Source: a virus. Taken from it: 36,604 nucleotides of DNA. The notes beneath the pieces are model-generated. The model made no database searches. It saw only the letters and a program-made list of their open reading frames with translations, and had not been told where the DNA came from. The DNA is taken from the IMG/VR virus record IMGVR_UViG_3300028883_000999, positions 1-36,604 of that record, one strand, 5' to 3'. Below are positions 1 through 5,786 of this stretch, one piece after another. How positions within the stretch are numbered: position 1 is the first letter of the stretch; each line of letters opens with the position of its first letter. The translations under genes and the position numbers were made by a program.

Positions 1-300
1 ATGAAATCAACGGATAAAATAACTCTTGATCAATTTAAGGACAAGCACTACGGCATCAAAGGAACAAAAGCTAGAGATGAACTAGATAGTGGTTACGAAA
101 ACTTTAAGTTAGGAACTTTACTGCATGAAGCGAGACTTGAAAGAGGTATGACCCAAGCGGAATTGGCGGAGAAAGTAGGGACCACAAAGTCGTACATATC
201 AAAAATTGAAAATAATATCAAAGAAGTCAGACTTTCAACTCTTCAAAAGATTGTTAAACTCGGATTGGGCGGACAAATAGACCTCTCAATTAAATTATAA
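1..300 (+). CDS. XRE/HigA-like helix-turn-helix antitoxin
   Basis: 99-aa protein with an XRE-family HTH from about residue 38 to 85: the segments MTQAELAEKVGTTKSYISK and IENN are classic helix 2 and recognition helix 3 features. The N-terminal ~35 residues, with the FKDKHYG segment, resemble the leaders of HigA/RelB-type antitoxins that follow a RelE/HigB toxin. The gene starts at base 1, so the toxin expected just upstream is outside the window. It lies on the host side of the tRNA-derived attachment remnant, so I read it as chromosomal. The family is clear; the antitoxin role is inferred. Confidence 0.75.
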   Translation: MKSTDKITLDQFKDKHYGIKGTKARDELDSGYENFKLGTLLHEARLERGMTQAELAEKVGTTKSYISKIENNIKEVRLSTLQKIVKLGLGGQIDLSIKL

Positions 301-476
301 GGAAATTGTGGTATGTGTCCTCCAGGGTTTATATTTGATGCCATATTCCGGCAAAGGATGGTCAATTATACCGTATTCTTCAGAATAGCTTGTCAAATAA
401 CTCTACAACCTAGCGCAAACCTAGCACAAAACAAAAAACAACTTACGGAATTTTCCATAAGTGGTTGATTTGGCTT

Positions 477-494
477 GTAGCGAGAGGCGGGATT
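477..494 (-). repeat. Second, short copy of the tRNA 3' end
   Basis: Eighteen bases, GTAGCGAGAGGCGGGATT, are repeated exactly at 679-696, where they form the acceptor strand and part of the T-arm of the tRNA remnant. Here the match stops after half the T-arm and runs into an inverted repeat (GTCCCGAC / GTCGGGAC, about 499-515). It may be the scar of an earlier integration at the same tRNA, or a dispersed repeat that ends in tRNA sequence. Confidence 0.5.
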
Positions 495-601
495 TTTCGT
501 CCCGACTTCACGTCGGGACTCAAGATCCCCGGGAGGGGAAGCTTTACTCCAAAAAAGCCTTTTGTTCGCTTTGCTCACAAATGGTTCTTTTTTAATTGTC
601 A

Positions 602-629
602 CCATACCATTAAGCAAGCTTATGGTATG
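602..629. repeat. Inverted repeat CCATACCAT / ATGGTATGG
   Basis: Nine-base arms separated by about 11 bases (TAAGCAAGCTT). It lies just upstream of the long terminator hairpin at 638-675 and has no T-run of its own. Role unknown; it may be part of the same mobile junction. Confidence 0.4.
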
Positions 630-637
630 GCTCCATT

Positions 638-675
638 AAAAAAGCCTTCCTGATTTACATCAGCAAGGCTTTTTT
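638..675 (-). terminator. Bidirectional terminator hairpin after the tRNA
   Basis: Arms AAAAAAGCCTT (638-648) and AAGGCTTTTTT (665-675) pair perfectly. An inner CTGAT/ATCAG stem and a TTAC loop follow, with one C/C mismatch between the two stems. A T-run follows in both directions. On the minus strand it begins about 5 bases past the tRNA 3' end, so it is probably the native terminator of the host tRNA gene. Confidence 0.8.
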
Positions 676-679
676 GGAG

Positions 680-726
680 TAGCGAGAGGCGGGATTGAAC
701 CGCCGACCTCATGATTATGAATTATG
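680..726 (-). other. attachment-site remnant: 3' part of tRNA-Met (CAT)
   Basis: On the minus strand the sequence reads as a tRNA 3' half: anticodon loop TTCATAA (721-715), anticodon 3' stem TCATG, variable AGGTC, T-arm GGCGG-TTCAATC-CCGCC (704-688), acceptor TCTCGCT (687-681) and discriminator A (680). The 5' anticodon stem reads CATAA where CATGA is needed, so pairing breaks at 723; no D-arm or 5' acceptor follows. This is what a phage leaves when it integrates in a tRNA 3' end: a displaced fragment at one edge and a restored tRNA at the other. CAT loop plus flanking sequence suggest elongator tRNA-Met; a tRNA-Ile with CAT is possible. Confidence 0.75.
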
Positions 727-925
727 CATATAAAAATTACCTATCGCTTTATTGATAAGCAATAGAAGAGGAGTTAAAAATTTTCCGGCGTGCAATGTGT
801 AATATATGATCTCAAAAAACGCTGATAATTGGGGTGGATACCACATTAACAATTATAACCAAATCCAATAAATTATGAAAGAGTCAGAGATTAAAATTGA
901 GGTTCAAACGTACAATAAAAAATTA

Positions 926-1414
926 CTATACAAGATCTCTAAAATGATTAAAATTTATTACTGGAAACGAATTGGTTATCAAATATCCAAATAAAGATAG
1001 ATCAGTTGTGATTGCCAAAACATTGTTCTGGCATAAGTAATTAATTGAGGAGTCGGTTAATCCGAAACTAGTGAATGAATCAAGATCTGAAAGATCTTGA
1101 GATACAGTATATATCTCATCATATTTTTCTATTATCACTTTGAGTCCAAGCAGCCCAATTTTATACCCATTAAACGAATAGGATTCCAGTAGATTACTTG
1201 CTTCAGTCAGTACATTAGGAGTTAGTATTACTTTGGACTGACTTATCAAACTCAACAGTAAATCATAATCCTCATCAAGAAATTGTCTTGTTTGTTTAAC
1301 TCTACTAATATGTTCTACTCCAATTCCTCCCACTATAAATAGAAGAAAGACATTAGTATCAAGTATGACATACCTCCCTCTGCAATATTGAATCGCTAGC
1401 TCAAGATTTGTCAT
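926..1414 (-). CDS. PIN-domain ribonuclease-like protein
   Basis: 162 aa. The four acidic positions of a PIN nuclease are visible: Asp19 in ILDTNVF, Glu71 in VLTEASN, Asp121 in GLTDSSI and Asp138 in ITTDLSL. PIN domains use such a cluster to hold metal and cleave RNA, typically as VapC-like toxins. The start codon overlaps the stop of the upstream 84-aa gene as ATGA, so the two are probably co-translated. It is the last gene before the attachment remnant, in DNA clearly more AT-rich than the structural genes, which suggests accessory cargo. Toxin or anti-phage role is inferred. Confidence 0.75.
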   Translation of the reverse strand: MTNLELAIQYCRGRYVILDTNVFLLFIVGGIGVEHISRVKQTRQFLDEDYDLLLSLISQSKVILTPNVLTEASNLLESYSFNGYKIGLLGLKVIIEKYDEIYTVSQDLSDLDSFTSFGLTDSSINYLCQNNVLAITTDLSLFGYLITNSFPVINFNHFRDLV

Positions 1415-1665
1415 TTAATCTGTCTTACCTTCATTGATCTTACATCTCCAGTTTGATCATCAATCTTAAATACTTTATAATTTCTATGTAAAAATCCAAT
1501 AGACATTAATCCTGCGCTTCCTTGTGGTAAATCATAACCTAATGTGATATACCAATATCTATCATCATCTGAGATTTCAACCTCTTCAACAGTTATTGAT
1601 TGTGCATTTGGGAAAAAAGCTTTCAAATAATCCAGGGCTTTTTCACCTGCTTTTTTTACATCCAT
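1411..1665 (-). CDS. Small PIN-partner protein, PepSY-like appearance
   Basis: 84 aa. The C-terminal half has the pattern YKVFKIDDQTGDVRSMKVRQ, which resembles the strand-turn-strand end of PepSY-like small domains, preceded by YWYITLGYDLP. No catalytic residues, signal peptide or membrane segment. It lies between a secreted protease gene (31-base gap upstream) and the PIN gene (4-base overlap downstream). By position it could be the antitoxin or regulator of the PIN protein, but it lacks a recognisable DNA-binding motif. Function not established. Confidence 0.6.
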   Translation of the reverse strand: MDVKKAGEKALDYLKAFFPNAQSITVEEVEISDDDRYWYITLGYDLPQGSAGLMSIGFLHRNYKVFKIDDQTGDVRSMKVRQIK

Positions 1666-1696
1666 AATAATTATCTATTAATTAGTGTTATTTCTT

Positions 1697-2569
1697 TTAC
1701 TCACATTTTTCTTTATATATTTCAATTAAATTAAGTATTTGATCTGAACTAATACACCTTGCTAAACCAGCATTGTATTTTATATAATCAGAATGCTTTA
1801 AGGTCGTATCATATTCAGACAAATGACCTTGAACTATACCAATTAAATAGCTTCGACCTGTCTCCCGATCAATTTTAGTTATGACCGGGCTTCCGCTATT
1901 CCCTCCGAATGAGAAACCATCAATAAGAAACTCATTTGATCTTTCTGATTTCCAAGATAATAATCCTTTTCTCACCAATGGATTGGAGGCGATATCTGAA
2001 AATAATCTCGTTGTATCATATGCATATCCTATTTCTGTACCTATATGGAAGGGAAAACCAATAAAATAAACATCTGTCCCAACTTCGACTTGATTAAGTT
2101 TCAAAATTCCCGATCTGGGGATTGAAAGTCTTTCGACCGAAATTGAATCATTATTATCACTTAAAACAATATGTGATGGGATTTCCATTTTAAATACAGC
2201 AAGATCATAATTTCTACTAAATACAACTGTGCTATCAGGAATCAAATCAACTTTTCCTCTGATATTATTGTTAGTTACTTCCCAATTATCATCTTGAAGA
2301 ATTATTTTTTTATTAGATATCATTCCTTTAAGCGGTAAACTTACATATAGGGATTTATGTTTACCAATGATATGCTTATTAGTGACTATATATCTTAATG
2401 CTGAATTATAATCGTATAAGATAAAACCAGTGCCATGGGGTTGTATCTTACTTCCAACCTTCTTCTCGATTAAGACAACAGTCTTGACTATTGTATCATT
2501 GAAATCAGATAATTGAGCAGGAAGCGCAATCGGTATAATAATCAAAAATATAGATATAATCTTTTTCAT
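1697..2569 (-). CDS. Secreted trypsin-like (S1 family) serine protease
   Basis: 290 aa with a Sec signal peptide of about 18 residues ending ALPA, so Gln19 would be the mature N-terminus. A complete serine protease triad is visible: His66 in VTNKHIIG, Asp122 in NYDLAVFKM and Ser225 in GGNSGSPV. The chymotrypsin-fold layout resembles HtrA-type peptidases but no PDZ domain follows. It is the promoter-proximal gene of the AT-rich cargo operon with the 84-aa protein and PIN gene. A periplasmic or extracellular protease next to a cytoplasmic PIN protein is unusual; whether they work together is unknown. Confidence 0.8.
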   Translation of the reverse strand: MKKIISIFLIIIPIALPAQLSDFNDTIVKTVVLIEKKVGSKIQPHGTGFILYDYNSALRYIVTNKHIIGKHKSLYVSLPLKGMISNKKIILQDDNWEVTNNNIRGKVDLIPDSTVVFSRNYDLAVFKMEIPSHIVLSDNNDSISVERLSIPRSGILKLNQVEVGTDVYFIGFPFHIGTEIGYAYDTTRLFSDIASNPLVRKGLLSWKSERSNEFLIDGFSFGGNSGSPVITKIDRETGRSYLIGIVQGHLSEYDTTLKHSDYIKYNAGLARCISSDQILNLIEIYKEKCE

Positions 2570-2587
2570 AATAAGGTTGTGCGTTTT

Positions 2588-2630
2588 CTTGAATTCATTC
2601 GATTCTTTCGTAACAAAGAATGCTTATAGA
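2588..2630 (-). promoter_or_regulatory. Possible Bacteroidetes-type promoter of the cargo operon
   Basis: On the minus strand upstream of the protease gene a TTTG element (about -33) is followed, after 19 bases, by a second TTTG preceded by ATTC, close to the host consensus TTTG ... TAnnTTTG. The match to the -7 box is imperfect. If real, the cargo would be expressed from the host sigma factor and not from the late motif. Confidence 0.3.
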
Positions 2631-2681
2631 CTAAACCAAATTTAAAGGATAATTCTCAATAACTCAATTTCAGAGACAAAT

Positions 2682-2703
2682 ACCCCGGAGGAGACTCCGG
2701 GGT
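2682..2703 (-). terminator. Hairpin downstream of the 76-aa membrane gene
   Basis: ACCCCGGAG (2682-2690) and CTCCGGGGT (2695-2703) form a 9-bp GC-rich stem with a 4-base loop, about 32 bases past the stop codon of the minus gene at 2736. The following ATTTGTC is a weak T-tract. It separates the late region from the cargo operon. Confidence 0.6.
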
Positions 2704-2735
2704 GCTGCTAAAAAAAGCTGACATTATCCATAAAC

Positions 2736-2966
2736 CTAGATCACCTGGTTAGGATCATCGTTACCTTTTCTGCAGTGGCTGATCCTAAAGGAATATTGTT
2801 TAATCAGGCATAGGATCTGCCTCACAGCAGCGCCTCCCCCAATTAGTGCAATAATCAGCATGATCAACAGATAAGCGATAACCAGAGTGTAGATAATCAT
2901 AAGCCAAAAACACGCCCAGAAATTGATGGGCTTAAATACAGGAGCATAACATGGTTTGTCACTCAT
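2736..2966 (-). CDS. Small membrane protein
   Basis: 76 aa. A long hydrophobic stretch, about residues 14-44, could be one long or two short membrane helices, followed by a basic, Cys-containing tail. No signal cleavage site. It stands alone between two hairpins, downstream of the last late gene. It might be an accessory lysis or superinfection-exclusion protein, but nothing in the sequence decides this. Confidence 0.55.
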   Translation of the reverse strand: MSDKPCYAPVFKPINFWACFWLMIIYTLVIAYLLIMLIIALIGGGAAVRQILCLIKQYSFRISHCRKGNDDPNQVI

Positions 2967-2984
2967 AGGTATAGATTTAGGGTT

Positions 2985-3022
2985 TGTGAGTAAGTAAAAT
3001 TATATCATTTGTAAAGTAAAGT
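2985..3022 (-). promoter_or_regulatory. Possible promoter of the 76-aa membrane gene
   Basis: The minus strand reads TTGACT, 15 bases, then TATAAT, ending about 20 bases before the start codon at 2966. It resembles a generic sigma-70 promoter more than a Bacteroidetes one and has a short spacer. It would give this gene a transcript separate from the late unit that ends at the hairpin 3031-3056. Confidence 0.3.
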
Positions 3023-3025
3023 CAA

Positions 3026-3056
3026 GTAAAAATCCCGGGGCACCACCCCCGGGATT
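3026..3056 (-). terminator. Strong intrinsic terminator of the last late unit
   Basis: Arms AATCCCGGGG (3031-3040) and CCCCGGGATT (3047-3056) make a 10-bp stem with a 6-base loop. On the minus strand it is followed by TTTAC, giving five consecutive T. It lies about 35 bases past the stop of the gene at 3092 and probably ends late transcription. Confidence 0.8.
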
Positions 3057-3091
3057 CACTAACCTAAAACTAAACCTATGAAGCAAATAGC

Positions 3092-3436
3092 CTACACGGC
3101 CTCTTTGATCACCAACCGGAGTTTGTTGGTGGATGCAGCCCATTCCAGACCGGCTTCAATCACTGCTTCGATCTTGTCATGCTGCAGATCCAGTTTATCG
3201 GCGATATGAGCAACCAGTTCCTCGGTCTCTTCCTGGCTCAAATCCTTGACCTCATTTTTGATCTGTTCAGCATCGCCGGCATATGCGATAGCCTTGGGAG
3301 CAGCGAACACACCCAGGGAGATTGCTTCAGCGAAAGAGAGTTTCTTGTCTTCGAGCGCTTCCTCGACCTTCATGCCGAACTTCGAAAGATCGACACCGAT
3401 TTCCTTTAATTTTTCAATTCCAAATTCTTCTTCCAT
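3092..3436 (-). CDS. Conserved-looking helical phage protein, function unknown
   Basis: 114 aa from the ATG at 3436. An upstream in-frame GTG at 3460 sits inside the late motif, so it is less likely to be the start. The protein is acidic and mostly helical, with no signal peptide or membrane segment; the segment IEAVIEAGLEWAASTNKLRLVIKEAV ends it. It forms a one-gene unit: its own exact copy of the 14-bp late motif precedes it and a strong terminator follows. That suggests a protein needed at high level late in infection, placed next to the holin genes. No family recognised. Confidence 0.65.
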   Translation of the reverse strand: MEEEFGIEKLKEIGVDLSKFGMKVEEALEDKKLSFAEAISLGVFAAPKAIAYAGDAEQIKNEVKDLSQEETEELVAHIADKLDLQHDKIEAVIEAGLEWAASTNKLRLVIKEAV

Positions 3437-3445
3437 TTCGAAATG

Positions 3446-3467
3446 TTTTAAAGTATACACTTTAAAA
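3446..3467. repeat. Palindromic extension of the late motif
   Basis: TTTTAAAGT (3446-3454) and ACTTTAAAA (3459-3467) are perfect inverted arms around a 4-base centre. One arm is the distal part of the 14-bp late motif. None of the other motif copies shows the second arm. It could be a dimeric operator over the transcription start, or a small mRNA hairpin. Confidence 0.5.
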
Positions 3468-3472
3468 TATAA
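3459..3472 (-). promoter_or_regulatory. Late motif copy 1 (exact): before the terminal single gene
   Basis: Minus-strand TTATATTTTAAAGT, identical to the copies at 7810, 20251 and 31007. The gap to the ATG at 3436 is 22 bases, the longest in the set. No TTG-like -33 element is seen 18-21 bases upstream. Confidence 0.7.
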
Positions 3473-3478
3473 GTGCGG

Positions 3479-3853
3479 TCAGGAATTCTTTTTTCGCTTC
3501 ACCAGCTTGACAACTTCCCGGGCCCCGAAGTACAGGGTTATCATTGATCCGGTCCAGCCGGCGTACAGTTTTAGGAGTTCTTCATCCACCTGGATCTTGA
3601 AGATCAGGATAATGGATAAGGTGATAAGTGCGATCAAAAGGCATAGCGGCCGAACATTTTTGCTCCACCAGGAATCCACATCCGGATCCGTCATATCAGC
3701 TATGATCTTGAGGCGTTCATTGTAAACCTTCTCCTTTTCGATCAGGGCTTGTTCCTTCTCCTCTTTGGTGGTGAAATTTTTATCGAAGGCCTCGCCGATA
3801 TCCTTTACGATGTTTCCGGCCAGAAGAGCCAGTATGGCTTTGAGCTTGCTCAT
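3479..3853 (-). CDS. Holin, 3-TM type candidate
   Basis: 124 aa. An N-terminal amphipathic segment with the charged region TTKEEKEQALIEKEK is followed by WWSKNVRPLCLLIALITLSI, a first clear membrane helix, and a second hydrophobic segment ending WTGSMITLYFGAREVVKLVKR. The Trp-Trp before an Arg-Pro and the C-terminal YFGAR followed by Lys/Arg are typical of the 3TM (GTA-type) phage holins. It would form membrane holes that let endolysin out. It lies two bases after the coiled-coil membrane protein gene at 3856, as expected for a lysis cassette, but the endolysin is at the far end of the late region. Confidence 0.75.
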   Translation of the reverse strand: MSKLKAILALLAGNIVKDIGEAFDKNFTTKEEKEQALIEKEKVYNERLKIIADMTDPDVDSWWSKNVRPLCLLIALITLSIILIFKIQVDEELLKLYAGWTGSMITLYFGAREVVKLVKRKKNS

Positions 3854-3855
3854 TC

Positions 3856-4194
3856 TTATTTTATATGGTCCAGTATCAGATAGACAACACCAACTATTGT
3901 GGCCCCAGTACTGACAACAGTTACTATTCTCTTAATTAGATCACTATGCTTTTGTTTGAGTTCAAGTTTTTTCTCTTTAAGCTTCATTTCCACTTTCTCC
4001 TTCACATCAATATCCTGCATTGATTTTGCCAAGATCCCATAGTTCCGGCTCAGCTCGCCGAGGTGTTCGTTCGTGTGTTTCATTTCCACCTCCATCCTTG
4101 CCATCTTACGCACCAAGCCTGTTTTCCCGTTGCCGCGCAGGTCCTCTTTATTCTCTTTTATCGTTCCTTCAAATGGACAAACACATTCAGCCAT
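3856..4194 (-). CDS. XhlA-like coiled-coil, tail-anchored lysis-associated protein
   Basis: 112 aa. Cys-containing N-terminus, then a long charged helical region (about residues 28-85, rich in Glu and Lys) and one C-terminal membrane helix, IVTVVSTGATIVGVVYLIL. This layout matches hemolysin XhlA-type holin partners. It sits directly before the 3-TM holin. Function by similarity of layout, not by conserved motif. Confidence 0.6.
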   Translation of the reverse strand: MAECVCPFEGTIKENKEDLRGNGKTGLVRKMARMEVEMKHTNEHLGELSRNYGILAKSMQDIDVKEKVEMKLKEKKLELKQKHSDLIKRIVTVVSTGATIVGVVYLILDHIK

Positions 4195-4195
4195 A

Positions 4196-4264
4196 TTACT
4201 TGAGATGATTAATTGGTTCTGCTATTCCGACCAATAGATACAAAATGATCCAGAGTGCTCTCAT
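4196..4264 (-). CDS. Possible 22-aa hydrophobic peptide
   Basis: An ATG overlaps the stop of the gene at 4261 (ATGA) and opens a 22-codon frame, MRALWIILYLLVGIAEPINH then Leu-Lys. The TAA lies one base before the ATG of the next gene, so the frame fills the gap exactly. Hydrophobic centre could span a membrane. In a genome where genes chain by overlaps this is plausible, and such peptides occur in lysis cassettes, but the frame is too short to be sure. Confidence 0.35.
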   Translation of the reverse strand: MRALWIILYLLVGIAEPINHLK

Positions 4265-4758
4265 AGCTCTTCAGCAGTTTCCGGTTGACCTTTCACAATC
4301 ACAAAGACCCGGTTTGGGGTGTGGATCCTGAAGCTCGTAGCCCTGGTCAGATGTGGTGTTCGGATCTCCAGGAACCGGCCCTCGGGAAACATCACCTCCC
4401 CCCTATAAAATATAGGTTGTGTGGCGGTGTCGTGGTTAAAAGCCAGGACATCTGGATTGACTATATCAGGGATGGCCTGGACATACATTGTATCCCCACG
4501 TCCTCTGCGTATTGTGAGGTTTCCAGCGGATTCGGGATCATACCATATTTCGCATTCCGGCGTGCCTTTCTCCGTCAGGATCCCGCATAGGATATTCAGC
4601 TTTTCAAGTTCATTCTCCCGGTCCACGATATAATGCATCGGGATATCATCCCGGTCTTCCAGAATATAGATATGATCACCGGTCTCGAAGCGGATCCGGT
4701 GCTGGCCGAAGAGTGCCAGGGGAAGAATACCCAACAAAATGATATATAAATATCTCAT
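4261..4758 (-). CDS. Secreted protein of unknown function
   Basis: 165 aa with a signal peptide of about 18 residues ending in ALFG, leaving Gln19 as mature N-terminus. The rest is mainly beta-type sequence with acidic loops (RFETGDHIYILEDRDDIP; RGEVMFPEGRFLEIRTP). No recognised domain. It starts inside the end of the sigma-like gene (4-base overlap) and precedes the lysis cassette. It could be a periplasmic lysis accessory (spanin-like position) but has no membrane anchor other than the signal peptide and no lipobox. Confidence 0.6.
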   Translation of the reverse strand: MRYLYIILLGILPLALFGQHRIRFETGDHIYILEDRDDIPMHYIVDRENELEKLNILCGILTEKGTPECEIWYDPESAGNLTIRRGRGDTMYVQAIPDIVNPDVLAFNHDTATQPIFYRGEVMFPEGRFLEIRTPHLTRATSFRIHTPNRVFVIVKGQPETAEEL

Positions 4759-5786
4759 GCCTCATAGAACTTTGGTAATTCATTCTCCCTGAAATTCTCC
4801 TTGATCAACCTGAGCACACCTTTTTGTAACACCTTGCCGGTTTTGCATGTAAGGCCATAGCAATATCTTTTGATGAATTGATCCTGCCTGATTACAACAG
4901 GCTTGCGAACAAATGATGCTGATCTGTTCTCATGATTTGGAGGGGATATCGCTCTTCCGTAATTGCTGATGCGGTATTCATACTTCCAGTCTCCGTTCAT
5001 GATTCTCCATCTTTCATCAGGGAAGGTGTGTTCGAGATCGAAGAAATGTCCTGACTCAAGCGCCCAGAGAAAAAGCCTTTGAGGCCATTCTCTTCTCAAA
5101 TTTTTCTTGGCCTGGCTGAAACTTGCATTCACGTTCTCCCTGGTGATCCCCATTGCCATGGCGATCTCTCCCTGGCTTTTACCATGGTAAAACCATTGCC
5201 TCACCATCTCGCGTCTCTGTTTCGGCAGGAGCTCGATCAGGCCTCTTAACAATTCCTCCCGGGCATCGGGATCCGTTTCGCGATATTCCTCCTCCCGGTC
5301 GGATATCTTCTTTTCGATCTGCCGGTCAACAATCTCATTCTCGCCCAGGCGGATCTTATTATATATAAGCAGACCCCGGATCCGGTCTTTAATGTGTGGC
5401 CAGACATTCATTTGAGCCAGAACTTCCTCTTCATCCAGTTCGTAATCCTTTTCCGTTTCCAGCCTTGCCTTTTCTTTCAGATAGCTCCTCAAATAAGAAA
5501 CATGATGGTATGGGATCCCGGTGGTTTTGTAGCGGAATTCGACCATGGCATTACGTATGTTGATTTTTACGAAACTTGAAAAGCCACCTCGTTCCAGGTC
5601 GGTTTTTCTTATTGCCTCCAAAACTGCGATACGGCCTTCCTGGACGAAATCATCATAAAAGGGATCCTGATGATTATGGAGATGCCTCCAGGCCTGGTAA
5701 GTAATCTCAGATTCAAAATGCTGAAGCACCTGGGTAACTGCGGATTTCTTTCCCTGCTTGGCGGCTATGATGACCTCATTACCCAT
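4755..5786 (-). CDS. Sigma-70-like factor with C-terminal NUMOD4-like domain
   Basis: 343 aa from the ATG at 5786, which overlaps the previous stop as TGATG; a GTG at 5804 is the alternative. Residues 45-85 match sigma region 2: DDFVQEGRIAVLEAIRKTD, then ERGGFSSFVKINIRNAM. Residues 178-232 match region 4: LIELLPKQRREMV, then the HTH KSQGEIAMAMGITRENVNAS. After this, residues about 257-343 contain ERWRIMNGDWKYEYRISNYG and Arg, the signature of NUMOD4 domains that usually accompany HNH homing endonucleases. No HNH nuclease is present. It probably directs RNA polymerase to phage promoters; the late motif is the obvious candidate target. The fusion is unusual. Confidence 0.75.
   Translation of the reverse strand: MGNEVIIAAKQGKKSAVTQVLQHFESEITYQAWRHLHNHQDPFYDDFVQEGRIAVLEAIRKTDLERGGFSSFVKINIRNAMVEFRYKTTGIPYHHVSYLRSYLKEKARLETEKDYELDEEEVLAQMNVWPHIKDRIRGLLIYNKIRLGENEIVDRQIEKKISDREEEYRETDPDAREELLRGLIELLPKQRREMVRQWFYHGKSQGEIAMAMGITRENVNASFSQAKKNLRREWPQRLFLWALESGHFFDLEHTFPDERWRIMNGDWKYEYRISNYGRAISPPNHENRSASFVRKPVVIRQDQFIKRYCYGLTCKTGKVLQKGVLRLIKENFRENELPKFYEA

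Larger units (their letters stand above)
301..925. other. Gene-poor junction between chromosome and prophage
   Basis: No convincing gene. The stretch contains an 18-bp tRNA-end repeat, an inverted repeat around 498-516, a long terminator hairpin at 638-675 and the tRNA attachment remnant at 680-726. From about 727 the sequence is AT-rich prophage end. A 39-codon plus-strand frame at 875-994 runs into the PIN gene and has no recognisable product. Confidence 0.6.

Noticed and set aside
393-617. 74-aa minus-strand frame over the tRNA-end repeat
   Set aside because: It reads through inverted repeats and a terminator-like region and has no domain; the repeat alone explains the open frame.
686-764. 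Complete tRNA gene at the junction
   Set aside because: An AGCGATA that could pair with the acceptor end lies nearby, but spacing leaves no D-arm and the anticodon stem is broken, so only a fragment is supported.
875-994. 39-codon plus-strand frame at the prophage edge
   Set aside because: Overlaps the PIN gene 3' end antisense, is Lys/Ile-rich from base composition, and has no support from neighbours.
4401-4412. TATATTTTATAG, similar to the late motif, inside the gene at 4261
   Set aside because: Only the AT-rich core matches, the AAAGT end is missing and no start codon follows.
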